A DNA stretch of 64,000 nucleotides from JADLCX01 sp964630785 (lineage in GTDB: Bacteria > Planctomycetota > Phycisphaerae > Phycisphaerales > UBA1924): positions 1-64,000 of the forward strand of contig CAZVZG010000017.1 in the NCBI GenBank assembly GCA_964630785.1. Reading direction: 5' to 3'. Below, piece after piece: positions 33,974 through 42,334 of this stretch. The first letter of the stretch is position 1; the number at the start of each line of letters is the position of its first letter. The notes under the pieces were generated by a model. The model did not search any database. It saw only the letters and a program-made list of their open reading frames with translations, and was not told the DNA's origin. Both the position numbers and the translations under genes were made by a program.

Positions 33974-35389
33974 TCAGCGGTTGAAGGCGGCCCCGCGGAC
34001 GCGGGCCGAGCCGCTGGCCTCGTTGCCGCCGAGGAAGCCGGCGTAGTTGCGCATGAGGAGGTTGGCCTCAACACGCTGGATGAAGTCGAGTACGACCGAC
34101 ACCACGATGAGCAGGCCGGTGCCGCCGAGGAACTGGGTGACCTCGAAGGACATGCCGAAGGAGCGGTTGACGATCATGGGCGTGACGGCGATGACGGCGA
34201 GGAACGCCGCGCCGACGTAGGTGATGCGCTCCATGACGGTTTCGAGGTATTCGGCGGTTCGCGGACCCGGGCGCAGGCCGGGGATGAACGACCCGTGGTC
34301 GCGGAGCTGTTTGCTCATGTCCTCGGGGTTGAACTGCACCGTGATCCAGAAGTAACTGAAGAAGAACACGAGCAGCACCTCGCCGACCACGTAGGGGAAC
34401 TGGCCGTGGGCGAGCTGGTCTCCGATCCACCGCATCGACGCGCCCCACGTGCCGACTGTTTCACCCGCCAACGAGGCCCGGCTCGAAGCCTGCTCGGCCA
34501 GGGCGCTGAAGATGACCGAGGGGAAGATCATGAGGGAGCTGGCGAAGATCACGGGCATGACGCCGCCGTGGTTGATCCGCAGAGGGAGGTAGCTTTTCTG
34601 GCCGCCGAAGACCTTGCGGCCGCGGGTGTGCTTGGCCTGCTGGATCGGGATGCGCCGGTGGGCGATGGTCATAATGACCGAGCCCGCGACGACGAGTACG
34701 AAGCCCGCGATGAGGAAGAACACGGCCGGCCAGCCCATCTTGTTGGCATCGCCCGGATCGAAGCCCGCGTAGACCTGGCCGATCGCGGCGGGCATGCGAG
34801 TGAGGATGCCGGCCGTGATGATGAGCGAAACGCCGTTGCCGATGCCGTACTTGTCGATCTGCTCGCCCAGCCACATCAGGAACACGCACCCGGCGGTCAG
34901 GGCCATCACGGCCATGATCCACCAGACGGGGTTGCTTGCCCACATGGGGTACACGAGCCCCGAGGACGAGATGTACTTGAGCCAGCCGAAGCCCTGGATG
35001 ATGCAGAGCGCGACGGTCGCCAGCCGAGTCCACTCCATGATCTTCTGCTGGCCGGTCGGGCCCTCTTCCTGCAGTTTCTTCAGTCGCGGCCAGACCGAGC
35101 CGAGCAACTGGAAGATGATGCCCGCGGAGATGTAGGGCATGATACCCAGACCGAAGATCGTCGAGTGGCCGAAAGCGCCGCCGCCGAAAACCGTCACGAA
35201 GTCGAAGATTCGCCCCGCGGCCGAGCCGGTGTCCACGGCCTGCTGGAAGTGCTCGGCCAGTTTCTCCTGGTTGAGGCCGGGGAGCGGGATCCAGAACCCG
35301 ATCCGGTACACGGCGAGCATCCCCAGCGTGAACAGGATCTTGTTCCGCAGCTCGGGGATCTTGAAGACGTTGATCAGGGCCTGGAGCAT
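33974..35389 (-). CDS. secY: preprotein translocase subunit SecY
   Basis: 471 residues, about 30 more than E. coli SecY. Ten transmembrane segments form the Sec channel. The N-terminus (M-L-Q-A-L-I-N-V-F-K-I-P-E-L-R-N-K-I) and L-L-G-S-V-W-P-R-L-K-K-L near residue 115 fit the family, and the C-terminal part has T-Q-F-L-G-G-T-G-L-L-I-V-V. Extra length is in the large loop near residues 280-330. Exports the many signal-peptide proteins in the window. Placed between rplO and infA. Confidence 0.98.
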   Translation of the reverse strand: MLQALINVFKIPELRNKILFTLGMLAVYRIGFWIPLPGLNQEKLAEHFQQAVDTGSAAGRIFDFVTVFGGGAFGHSTIFGLGIMPYISAGIIFQLLGSVWPRLKKLQEEGPTGQQKIMEWTRLATVALCIIQGFGWLKYISSSGLVYPMWASNPVWWIMAVMALTAGCVFLMWLGEQIDKYGIGNGVSLIITAGILTRMPAAIGQVYAGFDPGDANKMGWPAVFFLIAGFVLVVAGSVIMTIAHRRIPIQQAKHTRGRKVFGGQKSYLPLRINHGGVMPVIFASSLMIFPSVIFSALAEQASSRASLAGETVGTWGASMRWIGDQLAHGQFPYVVGEVLLVFFFSYFWITVQFNPEDMSKQLRDHGSFIPGLRPGPRTAEYLETVMERITYVGAAFLAVIAVTPMIVNRSFGMSFEVTQFLGGTGLLIVVSVVLDFIQRVEANLLMRNYAGFLGGNEASGSARVRGAAFNR

Positions 35390-35459
35390 TCGTGCACGTC
35401 CGTGTGGAAGGGCGGGATGATAGAGACCCTAACGGATGACGGTCGGGTCGGAGTTCCCG

Positions 35460-36089
35460 TCATTCCCCCTTCTTGGCCTTGCCCTTGGCGGGTGCTTCGG
35501 CCTCGGCCTCGGCGTCGCCGACGACGGGCTTGGCGGTCTTGCCGCCGCGCTTGAGTTTCTTGGTGAGGTTCTTGGGGGACTTGTCCTCGGCGTTGCGGTC
35601 GATGCCGCGGACCTTGTCGCGTCGGGTGCCGGTTTCCTTGACCGAACCGCCGGCGGCGGTGACCAGTTCACGGACCTTGGCGGTGACGCGGGCGGCGGTC
35701 ACGTCGAACTTGACGTTGACCTTGGCGTCGCCGACGTCGCCGAGGATCTTGAGGTCGCGGCTGGTGTCGCGGATAAGGCCCGCCTTGATGAGCGTTTCGG
35801 CGTTGACCGTGCCGCCCCTGGCGAAGTTGGGGTGGGCGATGATGGCGCGGAGGTTCACGATCCAGAACTCGGTCGTGAAGTTGGCATTGGAGAAGCCGAA
35901 CTTCCGCAGGCGGCGGAAGTAGGGCATCTGCCCGCCCTCGAAGCCGGTCTTGCGGGCGGTGCCGGAACGCGAGCCGGCGCCCTTCTGGCCGCGGGCGGCG
36001 CGCTTGCCCGAGCCCGAACCGGTGCCGCGGCCGACTCGCTTGCGGGCCTTGTACTTGCCGGTGAGCGGGGTGAGTTCGTGGATCATCAT
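35460..36089 (-). CDS. rplO: 50S ribosomal protein L15
   Basis: 209 residues against about 145 usual. The N-terminal half is canonical (R-V-G-R-G-T-G-S-G-S-G-K, then G-Q-K-G-A-G and F-E-G-G-Q-M-P). The last 60 residues form a Lys/Ala/Glu-rich tail (K-S-P-K-N-L-T-K-K-L-K-R, ending P-A-K-G-K-A-K-K-G-E). It follows rpsE directly: there is no rpmD between them, only 94 nt. Confidence 0.96.
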   Translation of the reverse strand: MMIHELTPLTGKYKARKRVGRGTGSGSGKRAARGQKGAGSRSGTARKTGFEGGQMPYFRRLRKFGFSNANFTTEFWIVNLRAIIAHPNFARGGTVNAETLIKAGLIRDTSRDLKILGDVGDAKVNVKFDVTAARVTAKVRELVTAAGGSVKETGTRRDKVRGIDRNAEDKSPKNLTKKLKRGGKTAKPVVGDAEAEAEAPAKGKAKKGE

Positions 36090-36183
36090 GGTCGGGTAAC
36101 TCCCGGGAAGCGCGGATCAAGTGGACCAGAAACGAAGCGAGCGGAAAGCAGGGACAAGTTTCGGAGCGAGTTCGGTCCAGGCC

Positions 36184-36909
36184 TCAGGTCGAGGGCGCGC
36201 CCTCGGCGGGGCCCGGTGCCCCGGACTCGGGGCTGGACGAAACGGGACGACGATCGCGCCCGCCGCCGGGGCCGCCGCGACCACCGCGGCCGCCGCGGCC
36301 GCCGCGACGGTCGTCGCCGACGGTGTTCACGGGCCCGCGGGCCTTCTTCTCGCCCGCGCTGACGCTGGTGGTTGCGGCGAGAGCGGCGCGGCCCTTCTCG
36401 ATGCGGGTCGCGATGGCGGTCTGACCGAGCTCCTGGCCGCGGAGGTGCGCGACGTCGGAGGGAACGCGGATCTGCTCAAGGCCGGCGAAGACGGCCTTGA
36501 CGGTGTTGCGGGCGTTGGTCGATCCGTAGCACTTGGTGAGGCAGTCGCTCACGCCGGCCAGGTCGAGGATCGAGCGGACGACGGTGCCCGCGACGACGCC
36601 GGTGCCGGGCGAGGCGGGGATGAGCCGCACCTTGCTGGCAGAGAAAGCGCCCTCCACCTCGTGGTGGATGGTGGTGCCGATGCGGGGCACCTTGGCCATC
36701 TTGCGCTTGGCGTACTTCTGGGCCTTCTCGATCGCGTTGGGCACCTCGTTGGCCTTGGCGTAGCCGAAGCCGACCTGGCCGTTGCGGTTGCCGACGACCA
36801 CGAGCGCCCCGAAGCTGAACCGGCGGCCGCCCTTAACGGTGGCCGACGTGCGGTACACGCCGATGGTGGTGGACTCGAGCTGCGTTGATTCGTCGATCAT
36901 CTCAGGCAT
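36184..36909 (-). CDS. rpsE: 30S ribosomal protein S5
   Basis: 241 residues against about 165. The core is intact: G-R-R-F-S-F-G-A-L-V-V-V-G, G-F-G-Y-A-K-A-x-E-V-P and the S-x-N-x-x-N-x-V-K-A loop. The C-terminal 60 residues include four tandem R-G-G units and more Gly/Arg, ending in a Pro/Ser/Ala tail. S5 guides mRNA entry and decoding fidelity; the R-G-G tail could bind RNA. Confidence 0.96.
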   Translation of the reverse strand: MPEMIDESTQLESTTIGVYRTSATVKGGRRFSFGALVVVGNRNGQVGFGYAKANEVPNAIEKAQKYAKRKMAKVPRIGTTIHHEVEGAFSASKVRLIPASPGTGVVAGTVVRSILDLAGVSDCLTKCYGSTNARNTVKAVFAGLEQIRVPSDVAHLRGQELGQTAIATRIEKGRAALAATTSVSAGEKKARGPVNTVGDDRRGGRGGRGGRGGPGGGRDRRPVSSSPESGAPGPAEGAPST

Positions 36910-36957
36910 GGGGGCCTCGGGGACGGTGGCGGGAAGCGGTGAGACAGGAAAAAGAGG

Positions 36958-37326
36958 TCAGAACTTGAGACCGGCGGAACGGGCGGCCTCGGCCAGGGCC
37001 TTGACGCGACCGTGGAACTTGAACCCGCCGCGATCGAAGCAGACCGCGGAGATGCCGGCCTTGGCGGCACGCTCGGCCAGCAGCTTGCCGACCAGTGCGG
37101 CCGACTTGCCGTTGCCCAGCTTGGTGTCGGTGGACTGGGCCGCGGTCTCGACGCTGGAGGCCGAGGCGAGCGTGCGCCCGGCAAGGTCGTCGATAATCTG
37201 CGCGTGGATGTGGCGGACAGACTTGTAGACCGCCAGACGCGGGCGCGACGGCGTGCCGGAAACCTGCGAACGGACGCGCTTGTGGCGGCGGACGCGGCGG
37301 GTGGCTTTCTGCTTGTTCTTGTCCAT
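36958..37326 (-). CDS. rplR: 50S ribosomal protein L18
   Basis: 122 residues. R-R-H-K-R-V-R near the N-terminus, R-P-R-L-A-V-Y-K-S-V-R-H-I-H-A-Q-I-I-D-D and the C-terminal F-D-R-G-G-F-K-F-H-G-R-V-K-A-L-A-E-A-A-R are canonical. Binds 5S rRNA. Normal size. Confidence 0.97.
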   Translation of the reverse strand: MDKNKQKATRRVRRHKRVRSQVSGTPSRPRLAVYKSVRHIHAQIIDDLAGRTLASASSVETAAQSTDTKLGNGKSAALVGKLLAERAAKAGISAVCFDRGGFKFHGRVKALAEAARSAGLKF

Positions 37327-37394
37327 GAGCGGGGGTCCGAAGTGCGGTGAACGGTGATCTTTGGTCGAACGTGCGCGGGGCGGGGGAGGAAGGA

Positions 37395-37946
37395 TCAGGC
37401 GCCGAACTGCTTGCCCTGCTTGCGCTTGATGGTCTCGGTGGTGTACTTGATGCCCTTGCCGTTGTAGGGCTCGGGCTTGCGGAGGGCCCGCATCTCAGCG
37501 GCGAACTGGCCGACGGCCTGACGGTCGGCGCCGCGGACCTTGACCAGTTGCTTGTCCACCGTGACTTCGACGCCCTGAGGGATGTCCATCATGATCGGGT
37601 TAGCGAAGCCGACCACGAGCTTGAGCTTCTTGCCCGCGAGGCTGGGTGTCCAGCCGACGCCGACGACTTCCATTGTCTTCTCGTAGCCGTCGGTCACGCC
37701 CTTGATCGCGTTGTTGACCAGCGCGCGGCTGGTGCCCCAGCTCGCGCGGGCCTGGCGGTCGTCGGCCAGGTTCTGCGAGACATCGAAGCTGATCGACTTG
37801 CTCGCCTCGGCAAACGACACCTTCACCTTGGGGTGGATGTTCACGGTGAGCGAGGTCTTGGGGCCCTGCACCGTCACGGCCTGGCCTTTGACGGCGACCT
37901 TGACGTTGGCGGGGACCTGGATGGGCTTGCGGCCGACGCGTGACAT
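37395..37946 (-). CDS. rplF: 50S ribosomal protein L6
   Basis: 183 residues, normal length. S-R-V-G-R-K-P-I at the start and the C-terminal K-P-E-P-Y-N-G-K-G-I-K-Y are canonical. Two repeated domains bind 23S rRNA near the sarcin-ricin loop. Upstream is rpsH, downstream rplR. Confidence 0.97.
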   Translation of the reverse strand: MSRVGRKPIQVPANVKVAVKGQAVTVQGPKTSLTVNIHPKVKVSFAEASKSISFDVSQNLADDRQARASWGTSRALVNNAIKGVTDGYEKTMEVVGVGWTPSLAGKKLKLVVGFANPIMMDIPQGVEVTVDKQLVKVRGADRQAVGQFAAEMRALRKPEPYNGKGIKYTTETIKRKQGKQFGA

Positions 37947-38048
37947 GGTTTAGTGCTCCTCACCCGCTGACGGGCATTGCTGGCTTGCGGGCGGCTTCAA
38001 CCGGGAAAACTGGGGGATGCGAAACACGGGAATGACGTGAGAACGGGG

Positions 38049-38447
38049 TCAGTCGATGGTGCAGAGCAGCTCGCCGCCGACGCGCTCCTGGCGGGCCTTG
38101 CGGTCGCTCATGACGCCGCGGGAGGTGGAGACGATGGAGATGCCCAGGCCCTGCAGCGGCTGGGGCAGATCGTCGACGGAGCGGTACACGCGGCAGCCGG
38201 GCTTGGACTCGCGGTGCAAGCGGTGCAGGATCGTCTCGCCCCGGGCGCCGTAGCGCAGCTTGATCTTGAGCTTGCCCGAGCGGCCGTCCTCGACAACCTC
38301 GAACGAGTCGATGTACCCCTCGTCGCGCAGGACGGCGGCGATACCGCGGCACACCTTGTTGTTGAAGCAGTCGACGGACTTGGACCTGTTCCGCGCGGCG
38401 TTGCGGATGCGGGTCAGCATGTCGGCGATGGGGTCGTTGATGGCCAT
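38049..38447 (-). CDS. rpsH: 30S ribosomal protein S8
   Basis: 132 residues. D-P-I-A-D-M-L-T-R-I-R-N-A near the N-terminus and the C-terminal S-T-S-R-G-V-M-S-D-R-K-A are the family signatures. Central 16S rRNA binder and, in E. coli, the repressor of the spc operon. Intact. Confidence 0.97.
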   Translation of the reverse strand: MAINDPIADMLTRIRNAARNRSKSVDCFNNKVCRGIAAVLRDEGYIDSFEVVEDGRSGKLKIKLRYGARGETILHRLHRESKPGCRVYRSVDDLPQPLQGLGISIVSTSRGVMSDRKARQERVGGELLCTID

Positions 38448-38511
38448 CGGGGTTTCCAGGGGATTCGGGGACGGGGGACAGGGCTGTTTGCGGAGGCGGG
38501 GGGGGGTCGGG

Positions 38512-38697
38512 TTACCAGCTCGACTTGCGCATGCCGGGGATCTTGCCCTCGAGGGCGAGCTTGCGCAGCATGATGCGGCTGATGCGGAACTTGCGGTACA
38601 CGCCGCGGGCCCGACCCGTGAGCTGGCACCGGCGGACGATCCGCGTGCTGTACTTCGGCGTGCGGTTGCTCTTGGCGAACTGTGCTTTGGTGGCCAT
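38512..38697 (-). CDS. rpsN: 30S ribosomal protein S14, short form without zinc site
   Basis: 61 residues, the length of the zinc-binding (type Z) S14. Only one of the four zinc Cys survives: the usual C-x-x-C is C-Q-L-T (C24, then Thr27) and the second C-x-x-C is S-R-I-M. The end Y-R-K-F-R-I-S-R through G-K-I-P-G-M-R-K-S-S-W is canonical. So it has the short fold of the zinc form but cannot hold zinc. ATG 38697 gives the normal start. Confidence 0.95.
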   Translation of the reverse strand: MATKAQFAKSNRTPKYSTRIVRRCQLTGRARGVYRKFRISRIMLRKLALEGKIPGMRKSSW

Positions 38698-38752
38698 GGT
38701 GATCGGGTCTCTGCGGGTGATTCGTCGGGTGCGGGTGTGTGGAGTGTGCTGC

Positions 38753-39421
38753 TTACGCGGCCTTGTCGCCGCCCTTGCCCGGGCGCGGCTCTTCACGCTT
38801 GAACGGCATACCCAGCTCGCCGAGCACGAAGCGGCTGAGCTCGGGGGTGGAGTTGCTGAACTTGAAGTTGATGTTCATGCCGTGGGTGAAGGTGACGGCG
38901 GCCATGTCGATCTCGGGGAACACACCCTGCTCGGACAGGCCCATGGAGTAGTTGCCCTGGCGGTCGAAGGCTTTGTCGTTGAGGCCGCGGAAGTCCTTGA
39001 TGCGGGGCGTGGCGAGGTGGATGAGCCGGTCGAGGAAGTGCCACATGCGATCGCGCCGGAGCGTGACCATCGCGGCGGTTTCGTAGCCGGCGCGGACCTT
39101 GAAGTTCGACACGCTCTTCTTGGCCTTGAGCACCACGGGCTTCTGGCCGGTGATCTTGGTCAGCGTGTCGAGCACGGTCTGCTTCACGTTCGGGGGCAAC
39201 TTGGTGCCCTCGAGATGGCGGCCCATGTTCACGTTGATCACGATGGCCTCGAGTCGCGGCTGCTGCATCGGGTTCTTGAGCCCGAACTTGTCGCCCAGGT
39301 CCTGGGCGACCTTGCCCCTGCACAGGTCGCGCAGGCGCGGGGCGGGCATCGGTCCGATGGGCGCCGCGTCGTCGGCCTTGCTCTTCTTGGGCTTGCTGGG
39401 GGTTGAGGTGTCCTTGGCCAT
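38753..39421 (-). CDS. rplE: 50S ribosomal protein L5
   Basis: 222 residues against about 180. An N-terminal lead of about 27 residues rich in Lys, Pro and Ser precedes the core, and a basic tail of about 12 residues follows F-K. The core is canonical: I-V-I-N-V-N-M-G, T-G-Q-K-P-V-V-x-K-A-K-K-S-V-S-N-F-K, then G-N-Y-S-M-G and E-I-D. Binds 5S rRNA. Confidence 0.97.
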   Translation of the reverse strand: MAKDTSTPSKPKKSKADDAAPIGPMPAPRLRDLCRGKVAQDLGDKFGLKNPMQQPRLEAIVINVNMGRHLEGTKLPPNVKQTVLDTLTKITGQKPVVLKAKKSVSNFKVRAGYETAAMVTLRRDRMWHFLDRLIHLATPRIKDFRGLNDKAFDRQGNYSMGLSEQGVFPEIDMAAVTFTHGMNINFKFSNSTPELSRFVLGELGMPFKREEPRPGKGGDKAA

Positions 39422-39496
39422 CGCGATGCTCTCTGTGCTGGGGGTCGGGAGTTGCCTGCGCGGGATCGGGTCGCCGGGAGAAAAGAAAGGACTTGC

Positions 39497-39862
39497 TTAC
39501 TGGCCCTTGGTGTGCTTCTTGGCCTCGGGGCCGCGGACCTGGCCGAGTTCCTTGCCGCCGCGGACGGCGACGCGGACCTTGGAGCCGTCGGGCTTGGTGA
39601 CGAAGCGCACGCGGGTGGGCTTGCCGTCGACAACGGGGCTGACGTTGGAGATGTGGATGGAGGCCTCGCGGGTGACAATGCCGCCCTGGGGGCTCAGGCG
39701 GGTTGGGCGGAGGTGCTTGGTGCGGAGGTTGACGCCCTTGAGGATGACGCGCTCCTGGCCGGGCTTCTCGCCGGCGATGACTCGCATGATGGTGCCCACC
39801 TGGCCCTTGTGGGAGCCGCTGGTCACCATGACCTGGTCGCCTTTTCGAACGTGTCGTGCCAT
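39497..39862 (-). CDS. rplX: 50S ribosomal protein L24
   Basis: 121 residues. KOW motif K-G-D-Q-V-M-V-T-S-G-x-x-K-G-Q-V-G near the N-terminus, then V-N-L-R-T-K-H and the strand I-H-I-S-N-V. Assembly initiator of the large subunit. ATG 39862 gives M-A-R-H-V-R-K-G-D; longer upstream frames overlap rplN. Confidence 0.96.
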   Translation of the reverse strand: MARHVRKGDQVMVTSGSHKGQVGTIMRVIAGEKPGQERVILKGVNLRTKHLRPTRLSPQGGIVTREASIHISNVSPVVDGKPTRVRFVTKPDGSKVRVAVRGGKELGQVRGPEAKKHTKGQ

Positions 39863-39939
39863 TGTTGAAACCGCTCCTGACTCTCTGAATCCGACCGACC
39901 GACTTTCCTCTTCCCGCTTACCGCTTTCCGGCTCTCGTC

Positions 39940-40326
39940 TCACACCACCTCGGGCGCGAGCGAGACGATCTTCATGTAGTTCTTGTCGCGCAGCTCGCGG
40001 GCGACGGGCCCGAAGATGCGTGTGCCCTTGGGGTTGCCGTCGTCCTGGATAAGCACGACGGCGTTGGCGTCGAACTTGACGTACGAGCCGTCGGGGCGGC
40101 GGTAGGCCTTGGTGGTTCGGACCACCACGGCCTTGGACTTGTCGCCGGCCTTGACCTCGGCGCCGGGGAGGGCCTTCTTGATGGAGACGAGGACGCGGTC
40201 GCCGATCGTCGCCATGCGCCGGGTGAACCGGCCGCTGCGGGTCGAGCCGCCGTACACGCGGATCACGTACGCGATCTTCGCGCCGGAGTTGTCCGCAACC
40301 TCGCACCTGGTTTCTTGCTGCAGCAT
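39940..40326 (-). CDS. rplN: 50S ribosomal protein L14
   Basis: 128 residues. M-L-Q-Q-E-T-R-C-E-V-A-D-N-S-G-A start, G-D-x-V-L-V-S-I-K and G-T-R-I-F-G-P-V-A-R-E-L-R are canonical. Sits at the subunit interface. Intact. Confidence 0.98.
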   Translation of the reverse strand: MLQQETRCEVADNSGAKIAYVIRVYGGSTRSGRFTRRMATIGDRVLVSIKKALPGAEVKAGDKSKAVVVRTTKAYRRPDGSYVKFDANAVVLIQDDGNPKGTRIFGPVARELRDKNYMKIVSLAPEVV

Positions 40327-40391
40327 GGGGGATTCTCAGGGATCGATCGTCTGATTCGTTCGGGTCTGGCGCGACCCGCGTACAAGCTCGC

Positions 40392-40682
40392 TCAGGCCTG
40401 GGTCGTCACCAGCTCGACGCGCTGGCTGCGCTCCACCACGCGGACGAGCGTCCACCGCTTGGTCTTGCTCATCGGGCGACACTGCGTCACCTCGACGGTG
40501 TCACCGAGCTTCGAGTCGTTGGCCTCGTCGTGCACCTGCAGCACCGTGCGCCGGCTGACGAACTTGCCGTATTTGGCGTGCGGGGCCTTGTACGAGACGA
40601 CCACGGTGCGGGTCTTACTCCGCTTGTCGCTCTCGACGGTGCCGATCTTGGTCGTGCGGTGCTTGGTTTCGGTGGTGGTCAT
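40392..40682 (-). CDS. rpsQ: 30S ribosomal protein S17
   Basis: 96 residues. OB-fold protein with G-T-V-E-S-D-K-R-S-K-T, H-x-K-Y-G-K-F-V-S-R-R and G-D-T-V-E-V-T-Q-C-R-P-M-S-K-T-K-R-W, the family signature. Binds 16S rRNA early in assembly. Confidence 0.97.
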   Translation of the reverse strand: MTTTETKHRTTKIGTVESDKRSKTRTVVVSYKAPHAKYGKFVSRRTVLQVHDEANDSKLGDTVEVTQCRPMSKTKRWTLVRVVERSQRVELVTTQA

Positions 40683-40724
40683 CGGTGGCTCTTGGGCGTG
40701 GATCGGGGCGTGGTCGGCAACGGC

Positions 40725-41039
40725 TTAGCGGGCACCCGCCTTGGCGGCCTTGCGGGTGGTCTTCTTCTTGCCGGGCTTGGTGGCGGCGGGAGAAAGCGGG
40801 GCGGGCGCGGCGAGTTGCGAGCCGGACTTGGCCCGGCGGTGGGCCTGCTCGGTGATCACGCGGGCGATGTTGCGCTTGCACTTGCCGAACTTGGAGACGT
40901 CCTCCACCTTTTCGGTGACGCTCGCGGAGCGGAGGGAGAAGAGCCGGTTGCGCTCGTTCACCAACTCGATGGCGAGCTCGTCGTCCGTCATCTTCTTGAC
41001 GTCTTCGCGGTGCTTGGCTTCTTCTCGTTTGCTCGCCAT
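40725..41039 (-). CDS. rpmC: 50S ribosomal protein L29 with C-terminal extension
   Basis: 104 residues against about 65. The core has M-T-D-D-E-L-A-I-E-L and K-C-K-R-N-I-A-R-V-I-T-E. After residue about 70 comes a Pro/Ala then Lys/Arg-rich tail (G-K-K-K-T-T-R-K-A-A-K). ATG 41039 starts M-A-S-K-R. L29 lies at the polypeptide exit. Confidence 0.95.
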   Translation of the reverse strand: MASKREEAKHREDVKKMTDDELAIELVNERNRLFSLRSASVTEKVEDVSKFGKCKRNIARVITEQAHRRAKSGSQLAAPAPLSPAATKPGKKKTTRKAAKAGAR

Positions 41040-41097
41040 GGTCAACTCTCGGTGGATCGGTCGTCGGGTGGGAAGGGGGATGCTGCGGTTAGTCGGA

Positions 41098-41517
41098 TCA
41101 GACGCTCACCCGCCGGCCGACAAAGCGGCAGCGGACGGGCATCTTCATCGCGGCGCGAACGAGCGCCGTGCGGGCGGTCGCCTCGGGGACGCCGGCGATC
41201 TCCATGAGCATCGTGCCGGGCTTGACGCGGGCCGCCCAGTAGTCGACCTCCGCCTTGCCGGTGCCCATTCGCGTCTCCAGGGGCTTCTTGCTGATGGGCT
41301 TGTCGGGGAAGACGCGGATGAAGAGCTTGCCCTCGCGCTTGAGGAAGTGCTGGGCCGCGACGCGGGCCGCCTCGATCTGCGTGCCCTTGACCCACTCGCC
41401 GTCGAGCGCCTGCAGGCCGTAGTCGCCGAAGGCCACGTAGTTGCCCTTGGTGGCCTTGCGGTCGCGGATGCGACGCTGCTCCTTGCGGTACTTGACTCTC
41501 TTGGGCATCAAAGGCAT
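41098..41517 (-). CDS. rplP: 50S ribosomal protein L16
   Basis: 139 residues. M-P-K-R-V-K-Y-R-K, R-V-F-P-D-K-P-I-S-K-K-P-L-E-T-R-M-G-x-G-K and A-M-K-M-P are canonical. The start at 41517 has AGGA 8 nt upstream; ATG 41508 would give the commoner N-terminus. Binds near the A-site tRNA elbow. Confidence 0.97.
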   Translation of the reverse strand: MPLMPKRVKYRKEQRRIRDRKATKGNYVAFGDYGLQALDGEWVKGTQIEAARVAAQHFLKREGKLFIRVFPDKPISKKPLETRMGTGKAEVDYWAARVKPGTMLMEIAGVPEATARTALVRAAMKMPVRCRFVGRRVSV

Positions 41518-41627
41518 TTGGGAAATCCTGGGGACTTGGGACTAGGAACTAGGGACTTGGGACGTGAGACTGGGGACTTGGGCTTGGGATCGGGACTGGT
41601 CCCTGGTCCCCAATCCGTATTCCCTTC
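41518..41627. repeat. GGGACTN repeats between rpsC and rplP
   Basis: About eight units of GGGACTT/GGGACTA/GGGACGT-like sequence with 7-8 nt period, then the inverted CCTGGTCCC, fill most of this 110 nt gap. Confidence 0.7.
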
Positions 41628-42332
41628 CTACCTACGCCCGCGGGCTCGGGCGCGGCCGCCGGCGGCCTTGCTCTCGGTCTCGTCGACCTCGCCGTGCTTG
41701 TACATGCCCTTGTAGATCCAGACCTTGCAACCGATCGCGCCGTAGCTCATGAACGCCTCGGCCGTGCCGTAGTCCACGTTGGCCTGGAGCGTCGAGAGCG
41801 GGAGCGAGCCGAGCTTGACGTCGAGCGTGCGGCTCATCTCGGCGCCGCCGAGGCGGCCCGCGATGGTGATCTTCACGCCCTGGGCGCCGGCCTGCATGCA
41901 CGACTCGGCGCGCATCTTGAGCACGCGCCGGAACGCGGCCCGCTTGCGGAGCTGGTCGCACACGGCCTCGGCCACGAGCTTGGAGTCCAGGTCGGGGTTC
42001 TTGATCTCGATGATCGAGATCGAAACCTTGCGCCCGGTCATCAACTGCAGCTCCTCGGTCAGGCGGTCCACCTCGGCGCCCTTGGGGCCGATGACCAGGC
42101 CGGGACGGGCGGTCTTGATGATGACCTTGAGCTCCTCGCGGGTGCGCTCGACGTGGATGTCGCTCACCGCGGCGTGGGGCGGCTGACGGTTGAGCCGCCG
42201 GTCGAGGAACTTGCGGATCTTCTCGTCCTCGATGAGCAGCTCGCCGTACACCGCCTTGGGGGCGTACCAGCGGCTCTTGTGGGCCTCGGTGATGCCGACG
42301 CGAAGGCCGAATGGGTGGGTCTTCTGTCCCAT
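41628..42332 (-). CDS. rpsC: 30S ribosomal protein S3
   Basis: 234 residues. G-Q-K-T-H-P-F-G-L-R-V-G-I start, KH domain with P-G-L-V-I-G-P-K-G-A-E-V-D-R-L and C-terminal domain with R-I-x-x-R-x-G-G-A-E-M-S-R-T. Forms part of the mRNA entry tunnel and helicase site. Starts 2 nt after the rplV stop, with the ribosome site inside the rplV end. Confidence 0.98.
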   Translation of the reverse strand: MGQKTHPFGLRVGITEAHKSRWYAPKAVYGELLIEDEKIRKFLDRRLNRQPPHAAVSDIHVERTREELKVIIKTARPGLVIGPKGAEVDRLTEELQLMTGRKVSISIIEIKNPDLDSKLVAEAVCDQLRKRAAFRRVLKMRAESCMQAGAQGVKITIAGRLGGAEMSRTLDVKLGSLPLSTLQANVDYGTAEAFMSYGAIGCKVWIYKGMYKHGEVDETESKAAGGRARARGRR

Positions 42333-42334
42333 GT

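Noticed and set aside
36090..36183. Possible rpmD (L30) between rpsE and rplO
   Set aside because: Only 94 nt, too short for the about 60-residue L30, and no frame resembles it.
41518..41627. Short tandem repeats considered as a CRISPR array
   Set aside because: Units of 7-8 nt without unique spacers of 30 nt; no cas genes in the window.
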